A stretch of 35,258 nt of DNA from CAKTOF01 sp964523945 (lineage in GTDB: Bacteria > Bacillota > Clostridia > Oscillospirales > Oscillospiraceae). How positions within the stretch are numbered: the first letter of the stretch is position 1; each line of letters opens with the position of its first letter. The notes below the pieces were generated by a model. It did no database searches and was not told where the DNA came from. It worked only from the letters and a program-made list of their open reading frames with translations. Location: positions 1 through 35,258 of the forward strand of contig CAZGBU010000006.1 in assembly GCA_964523945.1 (NCBI GenBank), read 5' to 3'. This document shows positions 1-7,539 of this stretch, one piece after another. A program made the position numbers and the translations under genes.

Positions 1-1
1 T

Positions 2-55
2 ATCGACGCGGACATTGGGGATGTGCTCCGGATGGTTCGGGGGCAGGATAGTTAA
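2..55 (+). CDS. C-terminal fragment of an unidentified protein
   Basis: An open frame enters from the left edge and ends in TAA at 53-55, giving the tail IDADIGDVLRMVRGQDS. A strong terminator hairpin follows 13 bases later, which is why this is called a real gene end. The 17 visible residues are too few to assign a family. Confidence 0.55.
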   Translation: MDADIGDVLRMVRGQDS

Positions 56-68
56 ATATATTCTCTCT

Positions 69-103
69 GCCCCAGTGGCCAGGCGCCGCTGGGGCACTTT
101 TTT
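69..103 (+). terminator. Intrinsic terminator of the leftmost gene
   Basis: TGCCCCAGTGG (69-79) pairs with CCGCTGGGGCA (86-96), with one G-T pair and a 6-base loop, and is followed by six T (98-103). It separates the truncated left-edge gene from the accessory cluster. Confidence 0.85.
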
Positions 104-149
104 ACCGACCGGTTGGTTTGATGCATACTATTATGTAATTCCTGCATAA
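104..149. promoter_or_regulatory. Two imperfect palindromes upstream of the A1 operon (candidate operators)
   Basis: ACCGACCGGTTGGT (104-117) is a near-perfect 14-base palindrome with one mismatch, of a size and base content typical of TetR-type operators. TTATGTAATTCCTGCATAA (131-149) has inverted ends with an ATG-N9-CAT core, resembling the T-N11-A spacing of LysR-type boxes. Both lie 40-85 bases upstream of the predicted -35 element. A regulatory role is inferred from position and symmetry only. Confidence 0.35.
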
Positions 150-189
150 GAACACTGTAAACGTTGCATGACAAACTGTTTAAATTCCC

Positions 190-219
190 TTGCGGCAGAC
201 CCGATCGTACCCGTATAAT
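190..219 (+). promoter_or_regulatory. Sigma-A-type promoter for the A1-B1-C1-C2 operon
   Basis: TTGCGG (190-195), an 18-base spacer and a perfect TATAAT (214-219) precede the first NTF2-like gene, whose start codon is at 265. No other promoter is evident before 3487, so the four genes are probably one transcript. Confidence 0.7.
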
Positions 220-264
220 GGAAACATCAGATCCAAACACGGATACAGGAAAGGAGAGATCTGC

Positions 265-996
265 ATGGACAGGACCGGATTGAGCAAGGAAGAACTGCTG
301 GATCGCTGGCTGGACAAGCGCGAGGTGCGCAACATCGTCGGCAAGATGACAGCGCTGTACGCCATCCGTCAGGAGGCGACGATCTTCGAAAAATTCTGGA
401 GCGCGCGCGAGGATATCTGCCTCGGCGTCAACGACGGCTATTTCAGCGGCCGCGACGCAGTCGCCGGTTATTATGCTGCAATCGAAGACCGGATCAAGGC
501 CGAGTCGCAGCTGATGAAACAGGCGTTTGCAAAGCACCTGGGGGACAAGACCGACGAGGAGCTGCACGGCGTCGGCAGCATGATCTACAAGCCGTTCGAC
601 ACGCAGGTGGTCGAGGTTGCAAAAGATGGGAAAACGGCCAAGGGGCTGTGGTGCATGCGCGGGTCACAGTCACGCCTGACAACCGGCGGTCCGGTCGCAT
701 ACTGGACCTTCGGCTGGATCGCTGTCGACTTCATCCGCGAGGGCGAGGAATTCAAGATTTGGCATATGCTCGATCTGACCGAAATCGACTCCCCGTGTGG
801 CGACAACTGGGGCGAGCCGGAGAAGGCCAAGCCGCCGGTGGACGTATTCGCGCCGGTGGCACAGATTGTTGACCCCGTGCCAAACGTTCCGTGCACGCTC
901 CACAAAAAATACACCTATGACCGACCGTTTACCACGTCGCCGGCGATTCCGAAACCCTATGTGACGTTCGCCGAGACGTTCAGCTATGGCTTGTGA
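265..996 (+). CDS. NTF2/SnoaL-like protein, type A (copy 1)
   Basis: A 243-residue protein with an NTF2/SnoaL-like (cone-shaped alpha+beta barrel) pattern: an N-terminal helical stretch (about 8-45), the strand motif DGKTAKG (121-127) and a later strand EFKIWHM (162-168). Enzymes of this fold include ketosteroid isomerase, scytalone dehydratase, SnoaL cyclase and the bile-acid dehydratase BaiE. The C-terminal third (about 175-243) is an extension ending in KPYVTFAETFSYGL that recurs almost unchanged in the second type A protein (6789-7520), which has exactly the same length. The ATG at 265 was chosen because AAGGAGAG lies 8 bases upstream; the frame is open further upstream. It is the first gene of an A-B-C-C operon. 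Soluble cytoplasmic enzyme or subunit; the reaction is unknown. No signal peptide or membrane segment. Confidence 0.85.
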   Translation: MDRTGLSKEELLDRWLDKREVRNIVGKMTALYAIRQEATIFEKFWSAREDICLGVNDGYFSGRDAVAGYYAAIEDRIKAESQLMKQAFAKHLGDKTDEELHGVGSMIYKPFDTQVVEVAKDGKTAKGLWCMRGSQSRLTTGGPVAYWTFGWIAVDFIREGEEFKIWHMLDLTEIDSPCGDNWGEPEKAKPPVDVFAPVAQIVDPVPNVPCTLHKKYTYDRPFTTSPAIPKPYVTFAETFSYGL

Positions 997-1009
997 GGAG
1001 GGAATTCGG

Positions 1010-1789
1010 ATGCGTCAGGTAACAAAACCGGTCTTTACGCCGGAAGAAGAAGTCAACCGCCTGTGGGATGCGACAGACATCACCGATCTGATTGCGCGCC
1101 ACAGCCTGTACTATTCCAACGACTGGCGGCGTGAGGAGCTGACCGACCTCTGGGTGCAGGAGCCCGGCAACCGCCGCACGGCGTCGCTCGGCGTCAACAA
1201 CGGCTGGTATGTCGGTATGGAGGAGATCGCGCGCCACTATGTCGCCGATCTCGAGGGTATGCGCTACCGTCAGCTGCAGGATTTTGCCGATGCTGATCCG
1301 TCCATCAAGGTCAGCAGAGAGAACCTGGGCAAAGGCGTCGCCTGCTTCCATACCTGCAATACGCCGCTGGTATATGTGGCGGACGACGGCAAAACGGCCA
1401 AATACCTCGGCTGTGACATCGGCCATCAGACCTATGGCAAGCCGACCGGCACGGCCGATGCATATCATGTCATTGCCCGCATCTTCGCCGATGTAATCCG
1501 CGAAAACGGGGAGTGGAAAATCTGGCATCTGGTGCTCGAACACGAGTATACCATCGTGGCCGGCACCGACTACAGCCAGTATCCGATCTACCTGAAAGCG
1601 GAAGACGATCCCATTGAAATGGAAAACGGCTTCCCGACCATCATGGAGACGGTTCATGACCCGTTTTTCAACTGGGAGTATATGTATCAGGATATGCCGC
1701 GGCCGTACCGCAGCTACAGCGATATGAACGGCTATGGGCCGGAGAGCAACCTGAACCTGCCCTACTATATCCGGGATGGGAGGTATTGA
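1010..1789 (+). CDS. NTF2/SnoaL-like protein, type B (copy 1)
   Basis: A 259-residue member of the same superfamily as its neighbours but a distinct subtype. It shows the shared strand motifs DDGKTAKYLG (125-134) and GEWKIWHLV (167-175), with a His-rich middle (HTCNTPL, about 114-120). The C-terminal extension has FFNWEYMYQDMPRPY, which is repeated in copy 2 at 7540-8313 as FFGWEYMFQDMPRPY. The start at 1010 is set by TGAGGAGGG (994-1002), which overlaps the stop codon of the type A gene, so the two are probably translationally linked. By fold it could be a dehydratase, isomerase, hydratase or cyclase, or a non-catalytic partner of A and C. The function cannot be read from the sequence. Confidence 0.85.
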   Translation: MRQVTKPVFTPEEEVNRLWDATDITDLIARHSLYYSNDWRREELTDLWVQEPGNRRTASLGVNNGWYVGMEEIARHYVADLEGMRYRQLQDFADADPSIKVSRENLGKGVACFHTCNTPLVYVADDGKTAKYLGCDIGHQTYGKPTGTADAYHVIARIFADVIRENGEWKIWHLVLEHEYTIVAGTDYSQYPIYLKAEDDPIEMENGFPTIMETVHDPFFNWEYMYQDMPRPYRSYSDMNGYGPESNLNLPYYIRDGRY

Positions 1790-1792
1790 GCC

Positions 1793-2623
1793 ATGTATCA
1801 GTATCGATCCTTTGAAGAAAAGCTGCACGCGGCCAAGGCGTGCTGGAAAGTCGAGGAGCTCAAGGCGCGCCATGCCTATCTGCATGCGACCGGCAACTCA
1901 AAAGAGGAATACGACGTCATCTGGCTCAAATCCGGCCATACGACATTCGGCCATGGGTTCGGGCGCATGTGCGGATTCTATCAGGATTTCCGTTTCGACC
2001 ACATCACGAACGAGGATAAACAGTTCATCCTCGGCAATTTCAACATCATCAACTATGTGCCGGAATATGAGGGACACGACGTGCGCACGACCGGCTGCAC
2101 CGGCCTGCACGCGCTTGCGTCAAGCGTTGTTGAAGTCTCGGAGGACGGAAAGTTCGCCCGCAGCTTTTACGCGACACCGGGCATTCTGATGGGCGCGGTC
2201 GGCATGGACTGCAAACACCGCGGCGGCAACTGGCTGTGGGAGCGCTATGGTTCCGACTTTGCTTTTGTCGACGGGGAGTGGTACTGGTTCCACGAGCAGG
2301 TCTGTCCCGACATCTCCGGCTGCTACGACACCGGCAACTGGGCGTATGACAGCTACACCGGCTATATGGAAAACGGTGAGGAGCTGGCGCCGCCGAGCTT
2401 CCCGGAACTGGATGACGACATGGAATTCGGCAGCTACGGCTTCCCGCCGCGTCTGGCCGAACCGGCGGCGCCCGGGCGGCTGCACTATGAGTACACCATT
2501 CTGCAGACCATTCAGGACACGGTGCCGTATCCGGAGCCGTTCCGGACGCTTGACAAGCAGAACACCTATTCCCCGGGGCGCAACAACCCATACGCGGTCA
2601 GCAACGAGCGCACGGAGGACTGA
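1793..2623 (+). CDS. NTF2/SnoaL-like protein, type C (copy 1)
   Basis: A 276-residue NTF2/SnoaL-like protein. The N-terminal helix reads KLHAAKACWKVEELKARHAY. A His-rich segment HTTFGHGFGRMCGF (49-62) follows, then the strand motif SEDGKFARSFY (116-126) and a signature DGEWYWFHEQVCPD (160-173). The C-terminal tail carries TYSPGRNNPYA. It starts 3 bases after the type B stop, with GGGAGG upstream. It is closely related (roughly 70 percent identity by eye) to the next gene, so a tandem duplication gave C1 and C2. The many conserved His, Asp, Tyr and Trp residues would suit a general acid-base active site, but no catalytic residue can be assigned without a structure. Function unknown. Confidence 0.85.
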   Translation: MYQYRSFEEKLHAAKACWKVEELKARHAYLHATGNSKEEYDVIWLKSGHTTFGHGFGRMCGFYQDFRFDHITNEDKQFILGNFNIINYVPEYEGHDVRTTGCTGLHALASSVVEVSEDGKFARSFYATPGILMGAVGMDCKHRGGNWLWERYGSDFAFVDGEWYWFHEQVCPDISGCYDTGNWAYDSYTGYMENGEELAPPSFPELDDDMEFGSYGFPPRLAEPAAPGRLHYEYTILQTIQDTVPYPEPFRTLDKQNTYSPGRNNPYAVSNERTED

Positions 2624-2644
2624 ATCATCAAAGGGGGCGGCGGG

Positions 2645-3487
2645 ATGTATCAGCATCGCCCGTTCGACGAAAAGCTGCACGCGGCCAAGGCGTGCTGGAA
2701 AGTGGAAGAGCTCAAAGCGCGCCATGCCTACCTGCACGGCACGGGCAACTCTAAGGAGGAGTATGCCGTTTTCTGGCTCAATTCCGGTCACACGGCGTTC
2801 GCGCACGGCTTCGGCCGTATGTGCGGCTATGAGCAGGAGGTCCGCTTCAACTGCATCACGCACACGGATAAGCAGTTTATACTGGACAATTTCAGCAGTA
2901 TCAATGACATCCCCGAGCTGGAGGGACATGACGTACGGACGACGGGCGTTACCTCACTGCATGCGCTCGCGTCGAGCGTAATCGAGGTTTCTGAAGACGG
3001 CGATTTCGCACGCAGCAGCTACTGTACGCCCGGCATCCTGATGGGCCTGGTCGGGGCGGATGGCGTCCATCGCCGCGGCAACTGGCTGTGGGAGCGCTAT
3101 GGCTCGGACTTTGCCTTTGTCGACGGGGAATGGTACTGGTTCCACGAGCAGGTCTGCCCGGATCTTGCCGGCGTGTATGACGCGGGGAACTGGGCATATG
3201 ACAGCTATCAGAACTATCTGCGCAACGGCTGCGAGCCGGTGCCGCGCCGCCGCGCAAGCGAAATGGCAAAGACCCTGCGCGCGGACAATCCGCCCGAGTT
3301 CAGCCCATCCGGCTATCCGGCGCGTCTGAGGGAGCCGACACCGCTGCACCACGAGTACAGTGTCGTGCAGACGGTGCAGAACACCGTACCGTATCCCGAA
3401 CCGTTTGATACGCTCGATGACAAGAACACCTACTCCCCGCAGCGTAACAACCCCTATGCCGAAAGCGCTGTGCGCGCGCCGGAATAG
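2645..3487 (+). CDS. NTF2/SnoaL-like protein, type C (copy 2, tandem duplicate)
   Basis: A 280-residue protein nearly collinear with the preceding type C gene. The first 30 residues differ at only a few positions, and the block NWLWERYGSDFAFVDGEWYW is identical. Divergence is concentrated between the NTF2 core and the tail (about residues 195-235), where a proline/arginine-rich segment replaces an acidic one. The ribosome binding site is poor (a G-rich AGGGGGCGGCGGG), unlike the other cluster genes, so it may be translated less. It ends the operon and a strong terminator follows. Its function is unknown; the divergence of the linker suggests it may have taken on a different partner or substrate. 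Confidence 0.85.
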   Translation: MYQHRPFDEKLHAAKACWKVEELKARHAYLHGTGNSKEEYAVFWLNSGHTAFAHGFGRMCGYEQEVRFNCITHTDKQFILDNFSSINDIPELEGHDVRTTGVTSLHALASSVIEVSEDGDFARSSYCTPGILMGLVGADGVHRRGNWLWERYGSDFAFVDGEWYWFHEQVCPDLAGVYDAGNWAYDSYQNYLRNGCEPVPRRRASEMAKTLRADNPPEFSPSGYPARLREPTPLHHEYSVVQTVQNTVPYPEPFDTLDDKNTYSPQRNNPYAESAVRAPE

Positions 3488-3503
3488 CGTACCTTTTTGC
3501 CGA

Positions 3504-3534
3504 AACCGGCCCCGCCCGTGCGGGGCCGGTTTTT
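3504..3534 (+). terminator. Intrinsic terminator of the A1-B1-C1-C2 operon
   Basis: AACCGGCCCCGC (3504-3515) pairs perfectly with GCGGGGCCGGTT (3520-3531), leaving a 4-base loop and running into five T. It ends the NTF2-like operon before the LysR gene, which has its own promoter. Confidence 0.92.
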
Positions 3535-3541
3535 GTATGCT

Positions 3542-3570
3542 TTGCATTTTCTGCGAAATTGTGTTACGCT
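3542..3570 (+). promoter_or_regulatory. Promoter of the LysR regulator gene
   Basis: TTGCAT (3542-3547), 17 bases and TACGCT (3565-3570) stand just after the operon terminator and 34 bases before the LysR start codon. Confidence 0.55.
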
Positions 3571-3603
3571 GAACATACAGACGATGGGCAGGAGGGAGCC
3601 ACG

Positions 3604-4524
3604 ATGCTGAACCTGAACCTGGAGCAGCTCCGCAACTTCGTTGTGACGGCCAAGACGCAGAATCTGACCAAATCGGCGGAGCAGCTCTATATCTCACAGC
3701 CGACGCTCAGCCGTATGATCGCTAAGCTGGAAGAGGATCTCGGCGCGGAGCTGTTTGATCGAAAAGGGAAGAATATTCAGCTCAATGCCTATGGGCAGCT
3801 GGTGCTGGAATTTGCCGAACAGTGCTTTTCCGGAATCGACGAGCTGCAGCGCCGGTTTGAAATGCTCAAAGAGGGCGTCAGCGGCAGTGTGCGGATCGGC
3901 TCGTCATTTGCCGAGGGGAACACCGGCTGGATCGACATGTGCATCCGCTGGTTTATTCACGCGCATCCGGATGTGCAGTTCGGTTATTTCCAGATGAGTC
4001 CGCAGGAACTGAGCGAGGCGCTGCTGGGCCGTGACATCGACATCGCGCTCTCGTCAACCGCCTATAACGAGCGCGAGATTCAGTGGAAAACGCTCTATCA
4101 CGAGCGGATGGGCGTGCTGATGTCGGCCAACAACGCGCTTGCCCACAAAGAATATGTCACAGTGGACGATATCTGCTCAGAACGGATTATTATGGTCAAC
4201 CACGATTCGGATTTGGACCGCGCCATCATTGAGCTCTGTCATAACAAGGGACTGATGCCGAATATCTTTTATCAGATTGACGCGCCGTATCTGGCTGATG
4301 AGATGCTCGAGAAGAATATGGGGGTTTCGATTATCACCGACAAGCGCTTTGCCGCCGATGTGCCGGCACTGGGGATGCCCGGCTCGCACGATGTGCTGGC
4401 GTTCCGCCCGCTTGAAGAGCCGTCGGCGTCGCTCCCGTGCCGCATCGGCGTGCTGCGCGGCCGGATCCTGATGACGGCGGCGCAGCATATGTATGACAAG
4501 ATGTGCGAGGCTGCGCCCCAATAA
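3604..4524 (+). CDS. LysR-family transcriptional regulator
   Basis: A 306-residue protein of normal LysR length. The N-terminal winged helix-turn-helix (about 3-60) contains TKSAEQLYISQPTLSRMIAK and the typical LysR signature around LFDRKGKNIQLNAYG. The rest is a periplasmic-binding-protein-like effector domain that senses a small molecule. The ATG at 3604 was chosen over an upstream TTG because GGAGGGA lies 8 bases before it. It lies between the two NTF2-like modules and converges with the flavoprotein gene, so it is the likely local regulator of both modules and the flavoprotein, probably responding to the pathway substrate. Candidate target sites are inverted repeats at 131-149 and 6628-6646; this is inference. 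Confidence 0.93.
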   Translation: MLNLNLEQLRNFVVTAKTQNLTKSAEQLYISQPTLSRMIAKLEEDLGAELFDRKGKNIQLNAYGQLVLEFAEQCFSGIDELQRRFEMLKEGVSGSVRIGSSFAEGNTGWIDMCIRWFIHAHPDVQFGYFQMSPQELSEALLGRDIDIALSSTAYNEREIQWKTLYHERMGVLMSANNALAHKEYVTVDDICSERIIMVNHDSDLDRAIIELCHNKGLMPNIFYQIDAPYLADEMLEKNMGVSIITDKRFAADVPALGMPGSHDVLAFRPLEEPSASLPCRIGVLRGRILMTAAQHMYDKMCEAAPQ

Positions 4525-4548
4525 GCGCACCCGATTCAGGCAGGAAGA

Positions 4549-4594
4549 AACCGCTCCTGCGGCCGGCTGGCCGCAGGGGCGGTTGCAGTTTTTT
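4549..4594. terminator. Bidirectional terminator between LysR and flavoprotein genes
   Basis: CCGCTCCTGCGGCC (4551-4564) pairs with GGCCGCAGGGGCGG (4569-4582) and is followed by TTTTTT (4589-4594). It lies between two converging genes and can serve both. Confidence 0.8.
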
Positions 4595-4603
4595 CAGGCC
4601 AGG

Positions 4604-6550
4604 TTACAGGCCCATATCGATGACTGCGTCGTACGCATCGCGCACGGCATACATGACCTTGCTTGCGCGCCGCGCGTCGCCGACAACATAGAATTCCGGT
4701 GCAAGCGGCCGCAGCGCTTCGACCTCGGCCGAGCGGGCGCGCATACCGGCGGCCATCACGACCGTATCAGCCGGATAGACGTGCTCCGTACCGTCGGCAT
4801 CGACCGCAGTGACGGCCTCGGGTGTGATACCAGTGCAGCGTTGTCCGGCGGCCGGCGTGATCCCGGGCGTGGTCTCCACCTCATGCATCAGTGCAATACG
4901 GTGCATTCGGCCGCATTCGGCAGCCAGCTCCGGCAGCATTTCGAGAATTGTGACCGTGTGCCCCTGCCGCGCCAGATAGACAGCTTCCTCACAGCCGATC
5001 AGTCCGCCGCCGATGACGACGACGCGATGGCCAATCGGCGTATCTGGCATGATGTCCGCGCCAAAGATGACGTTTTCGCCGTCCGCGCCCGGCACGGGCA
5101 GGCGGATCGGATCAGCGCCGACCGCAGCGATGATAACGTCCGGCTTCACCTCATTGACCAGCGCGGCGTCGGCCTTGACGCCAAGACGCAGATCAATCGG
5201 CAGCGCCTTGACCTTGGCGGCCTGGCTCTCGCGGTAACGGCGCATCGGCTGCTTGAAATCTGCGCCGCTGTCAGCGAATTTCAGCGCGCCGCCCAGTTTC
5301 GGTTGCTCGTCGACCAGCACGACCTCATGGCCCTTTTCATACGCGGTCAGCGCAGCCTGCATGCCGCCGGGGCCGCCACCGACGATCAGCACTTTCCGCT
5401 TTTTCGTCTGCGGTAGGGGATGGAAGTAGTCGCATTCGCGGCCGATGATCGGGTTGACCGAGCAGCGGATCACGCGGTTTGCCATCATACCGGACTGGCA
5501 CTCACCGCAGCGCAGGCAGGGGGTGATCTGATCGGCCTGGCCGCGGACAACCTTTTTCGGCAGGAACGGGTCGGCGATCAGCGCGCGGCCCATGGCGATG
5601 CAGTCGGCGTGTCCGTCGGCCAGGAAGCGCTCCATGTCGTCCGGCAGATTGAATGCACCGACGGTCAGGACCGGCGTTTTGACATGCTTTTTGATTTCGG
5701 CGACGAGCCCACTGTTTTCCATGTCCTTCTGAAATGCGCCCGGATGCATCAGCACGGCGGAGAATTCCTCCTGCTGTGTGCCGGCAGAAACGTGGATCAG
5801 GTCAACCTTGCCGTCCAGCATTTTGGCGATTCCCACGCCCTCTTCGATGCCGTATCCCCCGGTGCAGCGCTCGGCGCCGGAGATTCGGATCTCGATCGGA
5901 AAGCTGCGCCCGACGCGCGCGCGGATTTTTTCGATCACGAGCAGCGGAAAACGCATCCGGTTTTCCAGGCTGCCGCCCCATTGATCGGTCCGATGATTGG
6001 TCAGCGGTGAGATGAACTGGTGCAGCAGCCAGCCGTGCCCGCCGTGCACCATGATCATATCGAAGCCGTAAGATTTTGCATTCGCAGCCGCTTCCCCAAA
6101 CTGCTCTGCGATTTCATAGATCTGTGCTTCTGTCATCTCCTCGACCGTGTCGCCCCAGTCGTCGACATAGCCGGACGGGCCGATTGCGTTCTTGCCGCCG
6201 ATGAACTCCGGCGCGCACAGCGCGCCGCCATGGTCGATTTCGACTGAGGCCGCCGCGCCATGGGAGTGAATGGCGTCAGCCAGTTCAATCAGATACGGCG
6301 CAGCCGACGGATCGTTGATGCCGACCTGCTGCGGGTGGCTCCGTCCGGTGTCCAGATCCACAATGACATCACCGACGGTGACAAGAGCGCAGCCGCCCGC
6401 TGCACGGAGCTTGTAGTACTCAATGTTGGCCTTGGAATAGTGCTCGTCCGGACCAAGCTCGGCCAGTGAGGTCGGCGCCGAGAACATTCTGTTTTTCAAA
6501 GTCAAACCGGCCAGTGTAATCGGCGCGGTCAGATGCGGATAATGGGACAT
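4604..6550 (-). CDS. Old yellow enzyme / 2,4-dienoyl-CoA reductase-type flavoprotein
   Basis: A 648-residue NAD(P)H:flavin oxidoreductase with the full three-part layout of FadH, BaiCD and BaiH. An FMN-binding TIM barrel (about 1-335) carries the active-site stretch HGGHGW (169-174). An iron-sulfur site has cysteines C345, C348, C351 and C363 (C-x2-C-x2-C-x11-C). A C-terminal FAD/NAD(P)H part has two dinucleotide-binding motifs, GGGPGG (391-396) and GGGLIG (514-519). Such enzymes reduce activated C=C bonds next to a carbonyl, using NAD(P)H by way of FAD, Fe-S and FMN. In bile-acid dehydroxylation they act beside an NTF2-fold dehydratase (BaiE), the same pairing as here. Start at 6550 is supported by AAAGGATGG upstream. 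The substrate is unknown; an enone formed by the NTF2-like proteins is the natural guess. Confidence 0.92.
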   Translation of the reverse strand: MSHYPHLTAPITLAGLTLKNRMFSAPTSLAELGPDEHYSKANIEYYKLRAAGGCALVTVGDVIVDLDTGRSHPQQVGINDPSAAPYLIELADAIHSHGAAASVEIDHGGALCAPEFIGGKNAIGPSGYVDDWGDTVEEMTEAQIYEIAEQFGEAAANAKSYGFDMIMVHGGHGWLLHQFISPLTNHRTDQWGGSLENRMRFPLLVIEKIRARVGRSFPIEIRISGAERCTGGYGIEEGVGIAKMLDGKVDLIHVSAGTQQEEFSAVLMHPGAFQKDMENSGLVAEIKKHVKTPVLTVGAFNLPDDMERFLADGHADCIAMGRALIADPFLPKKVVRGQADQITPCLRCGECQSGMMANRVIRCSVNPIIGRECDYFHPLPQTKKRKVLIVGGGPGGMQAALTAYEKGHEVVLVDEQPKLGGALKFADSGADFKQPMRRYRESQAAKVKALPIDLRLGVKADAALVNEVKPDVIIAAVGADPIRLPVPGADGENVIFGADIMPDTPIGHRVVVIGGGLIGCEEAVYLARQGHTVTILEMLPELAAECGRMHRIALMHEVETTPGITPAAGQRCTGITPEAVTAVDADGTEHVYPADTVVMAAGMRARSAEVEALRPLAPEFYVVGDARRASKVMYAVRDAYDAVIDMGL

Positions 6551-6589
6551 GGCTCGCCATCCTTTCGCATTTTGTTTGTATCCTTATTT

Positions 6590-6618
6590 ATTATAAGGGA
6601 GCACGGCGGGGATGTAAA
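6590..6618 (-). promoter_or_regulatory. Promoter of the flavoprotein gene
   Basis: On the minus strand TTTACA (6618-6613), 17 bases and TATAAT (6595-6590) give a near-consensus sigma-A promoter 40 bases before the flavoprotein start. It diverges from the A2-B2-C3 promoter. Confidence 0.8.
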
Positions 6619-6627
6619 GTTTAATAT

Positions 6628-6646
6628 CTGCATAGCGCTCATGCAG
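6628..6646. promoter_or_regulatory. Inverted repeat between divergent promoters (candidate LysR site)
   Basis: CTGCAT (6628-6633) and ATGCAG (6641-6646) are perfect inverted repeats separated by 7 bases, lying between the divergent flavoprotein and type A2 promoters. LysR regulators bind dyads in such divergent spacers. Another dyad with ATG/CAT ends stands upstream of the other module (131-149). Binding is inferred. Confidence 0.4.
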
Positions 6647-6705
6647 TTTATGACGGGGTCCCGGGGGCTTTGCGGTATGTGAATAAGAACGATTCTGGTT
6701 GTGCA

Positions 6706-6735
6706 TTGTACTTTTCCCAATAAAACGAATATACT
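6706..6735 (+). promoter_or_regulatory. Promoter for the A2-B2-C3 operon
   Basis: TTGTAC (6706-6711), 18 bases and TATACT (6730-6735) precede the type A2 gene by 53 bases. The spacer length matches that of the A1 promoter. Upstream, ATAAGAAC followed by CTG, GTTG and GCAT (6683-6706) recurs in similar order upstream of A1 (146-169). Confidence 0.65.
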
Positions 6736-6788
6736 GGAGACAGATTGTCCGGCTATCACCCGGCTTGACTGTAAAAGGAGTGGATACG

Positions 6789-7520
6789 ATGGGAAAAACC
6801 ATGACCGCTGAAGAAAAACTCGGCCGATGGGAGGATCAGCGCGAAATCAAAAACCTGATGGGCCGCATGTCCGCTGACTACACCCTGAAAAAAGAGGCCG
6901 AAATGTTCGACCGGTACTGGGCACAGGGACAAGAGGACGTTTGCCTTGGTATCAACACCGGCTATTTTAAGGGCGTGGACGCCGTGCGCGGTTACTACGC
7001 AAACCAGGGAGAGCGCATCGCGCTGGAGAGCCGCCTGATCTACGAGCGTTTTCCGGACAACTTCACGGATAAGACGCTCGAAGAGGTCTATGGCGTCGGC
7101 ATGATGACCTACCGTCCGGTCGACACGCCGGTCATCGAGCTGGCGGAGGACGGCGCGACGGCCAAGGGGATCTGGTGCACGCGCGGCTCGTATTCACTGC
7201 TGACGCCGGGAGGCCCGCAGGGCTTCTGGGAGTGGGGCTGGTTTGCCGTCGACTTTATCCGCGAGGGCGACGAGTGGAAGATCTGGCATATGCTCTACCT
7301 GCGTGAGATCGACCACCCGTGCGGTTCGCCGTGGACGGGGCCGAAGAAAACGTACGAAGAGCTGCCGGAGTTTGCCGAGATGAAGAACTTCCGCTATGTT
7401 GAGCCGAATGTTCCGTGCACTGTGCGTGAGGAATACAGCGCGTCGCGTCCGTTTACGCCGTCGCCGCGCCTGCCGGAGCCGTACGTCACCTTTGCTGAGA
7501 CGTTCAGCTACGGAATTTGA
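6789..7520 (+). CDS. NTF2/SnoaL-like protein, type A (copy 2)
   Basis: 243 residues, the same length as the type A protein at 265-996 and similar throughout (about half identical by eye). It shares the N-terminal pattern ending in CLGxNxGYF, the strand motif DGATAKGIW, the later DEWKIWHMLYL, and the C-terminal PEPYVTFAETFSYGI. Start at 6789 is preceded by AAAGGAGTGG at ideal distance; the frame is open upstream without a better start. It opens the second A-B-C module. The conserved C-terminal tail, present in both A copies but not in B or C, is a likely type-specific feature for contacting a partner or closing the pocket. The reaction is unknown; the NTF2 fold suggests dehydration, hydration, isomerisation or cyclisation. 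Confidence 0.85.
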   Translation: MGKTMTAEEKLGRWEDQREIKNLMGRMSADYTLKKEAEMFDRYWAQGQEDVCLGINTGYFKGVDAVRGYYANQGERIALESRLIYERFPDNFTDKTLEEVYGVGMMTYRPVDTPVIELAEDGATAKGIWCTRGSYSLLTPGGPQGFWEWGWFAVDFIREGDEWKIWHMLYLREIDHPCGSPWTGPKKTYEELPEFAEMKNFRYVEPNVPCTVREEYSASRPFTPSPRLPEPYVTFAETFSYGI

Positions 7521-7539
7521 GAAAGGAGGCGGCTGAACC

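Noticed and set aside
4493..6010. Long plus-strand frames opposite the flavoprotein gene
   Set aside because: The opposite strand encodes a complete recognised enzyme, and the plus-strand translations are His/Arg/Asp-rich without any known motif.
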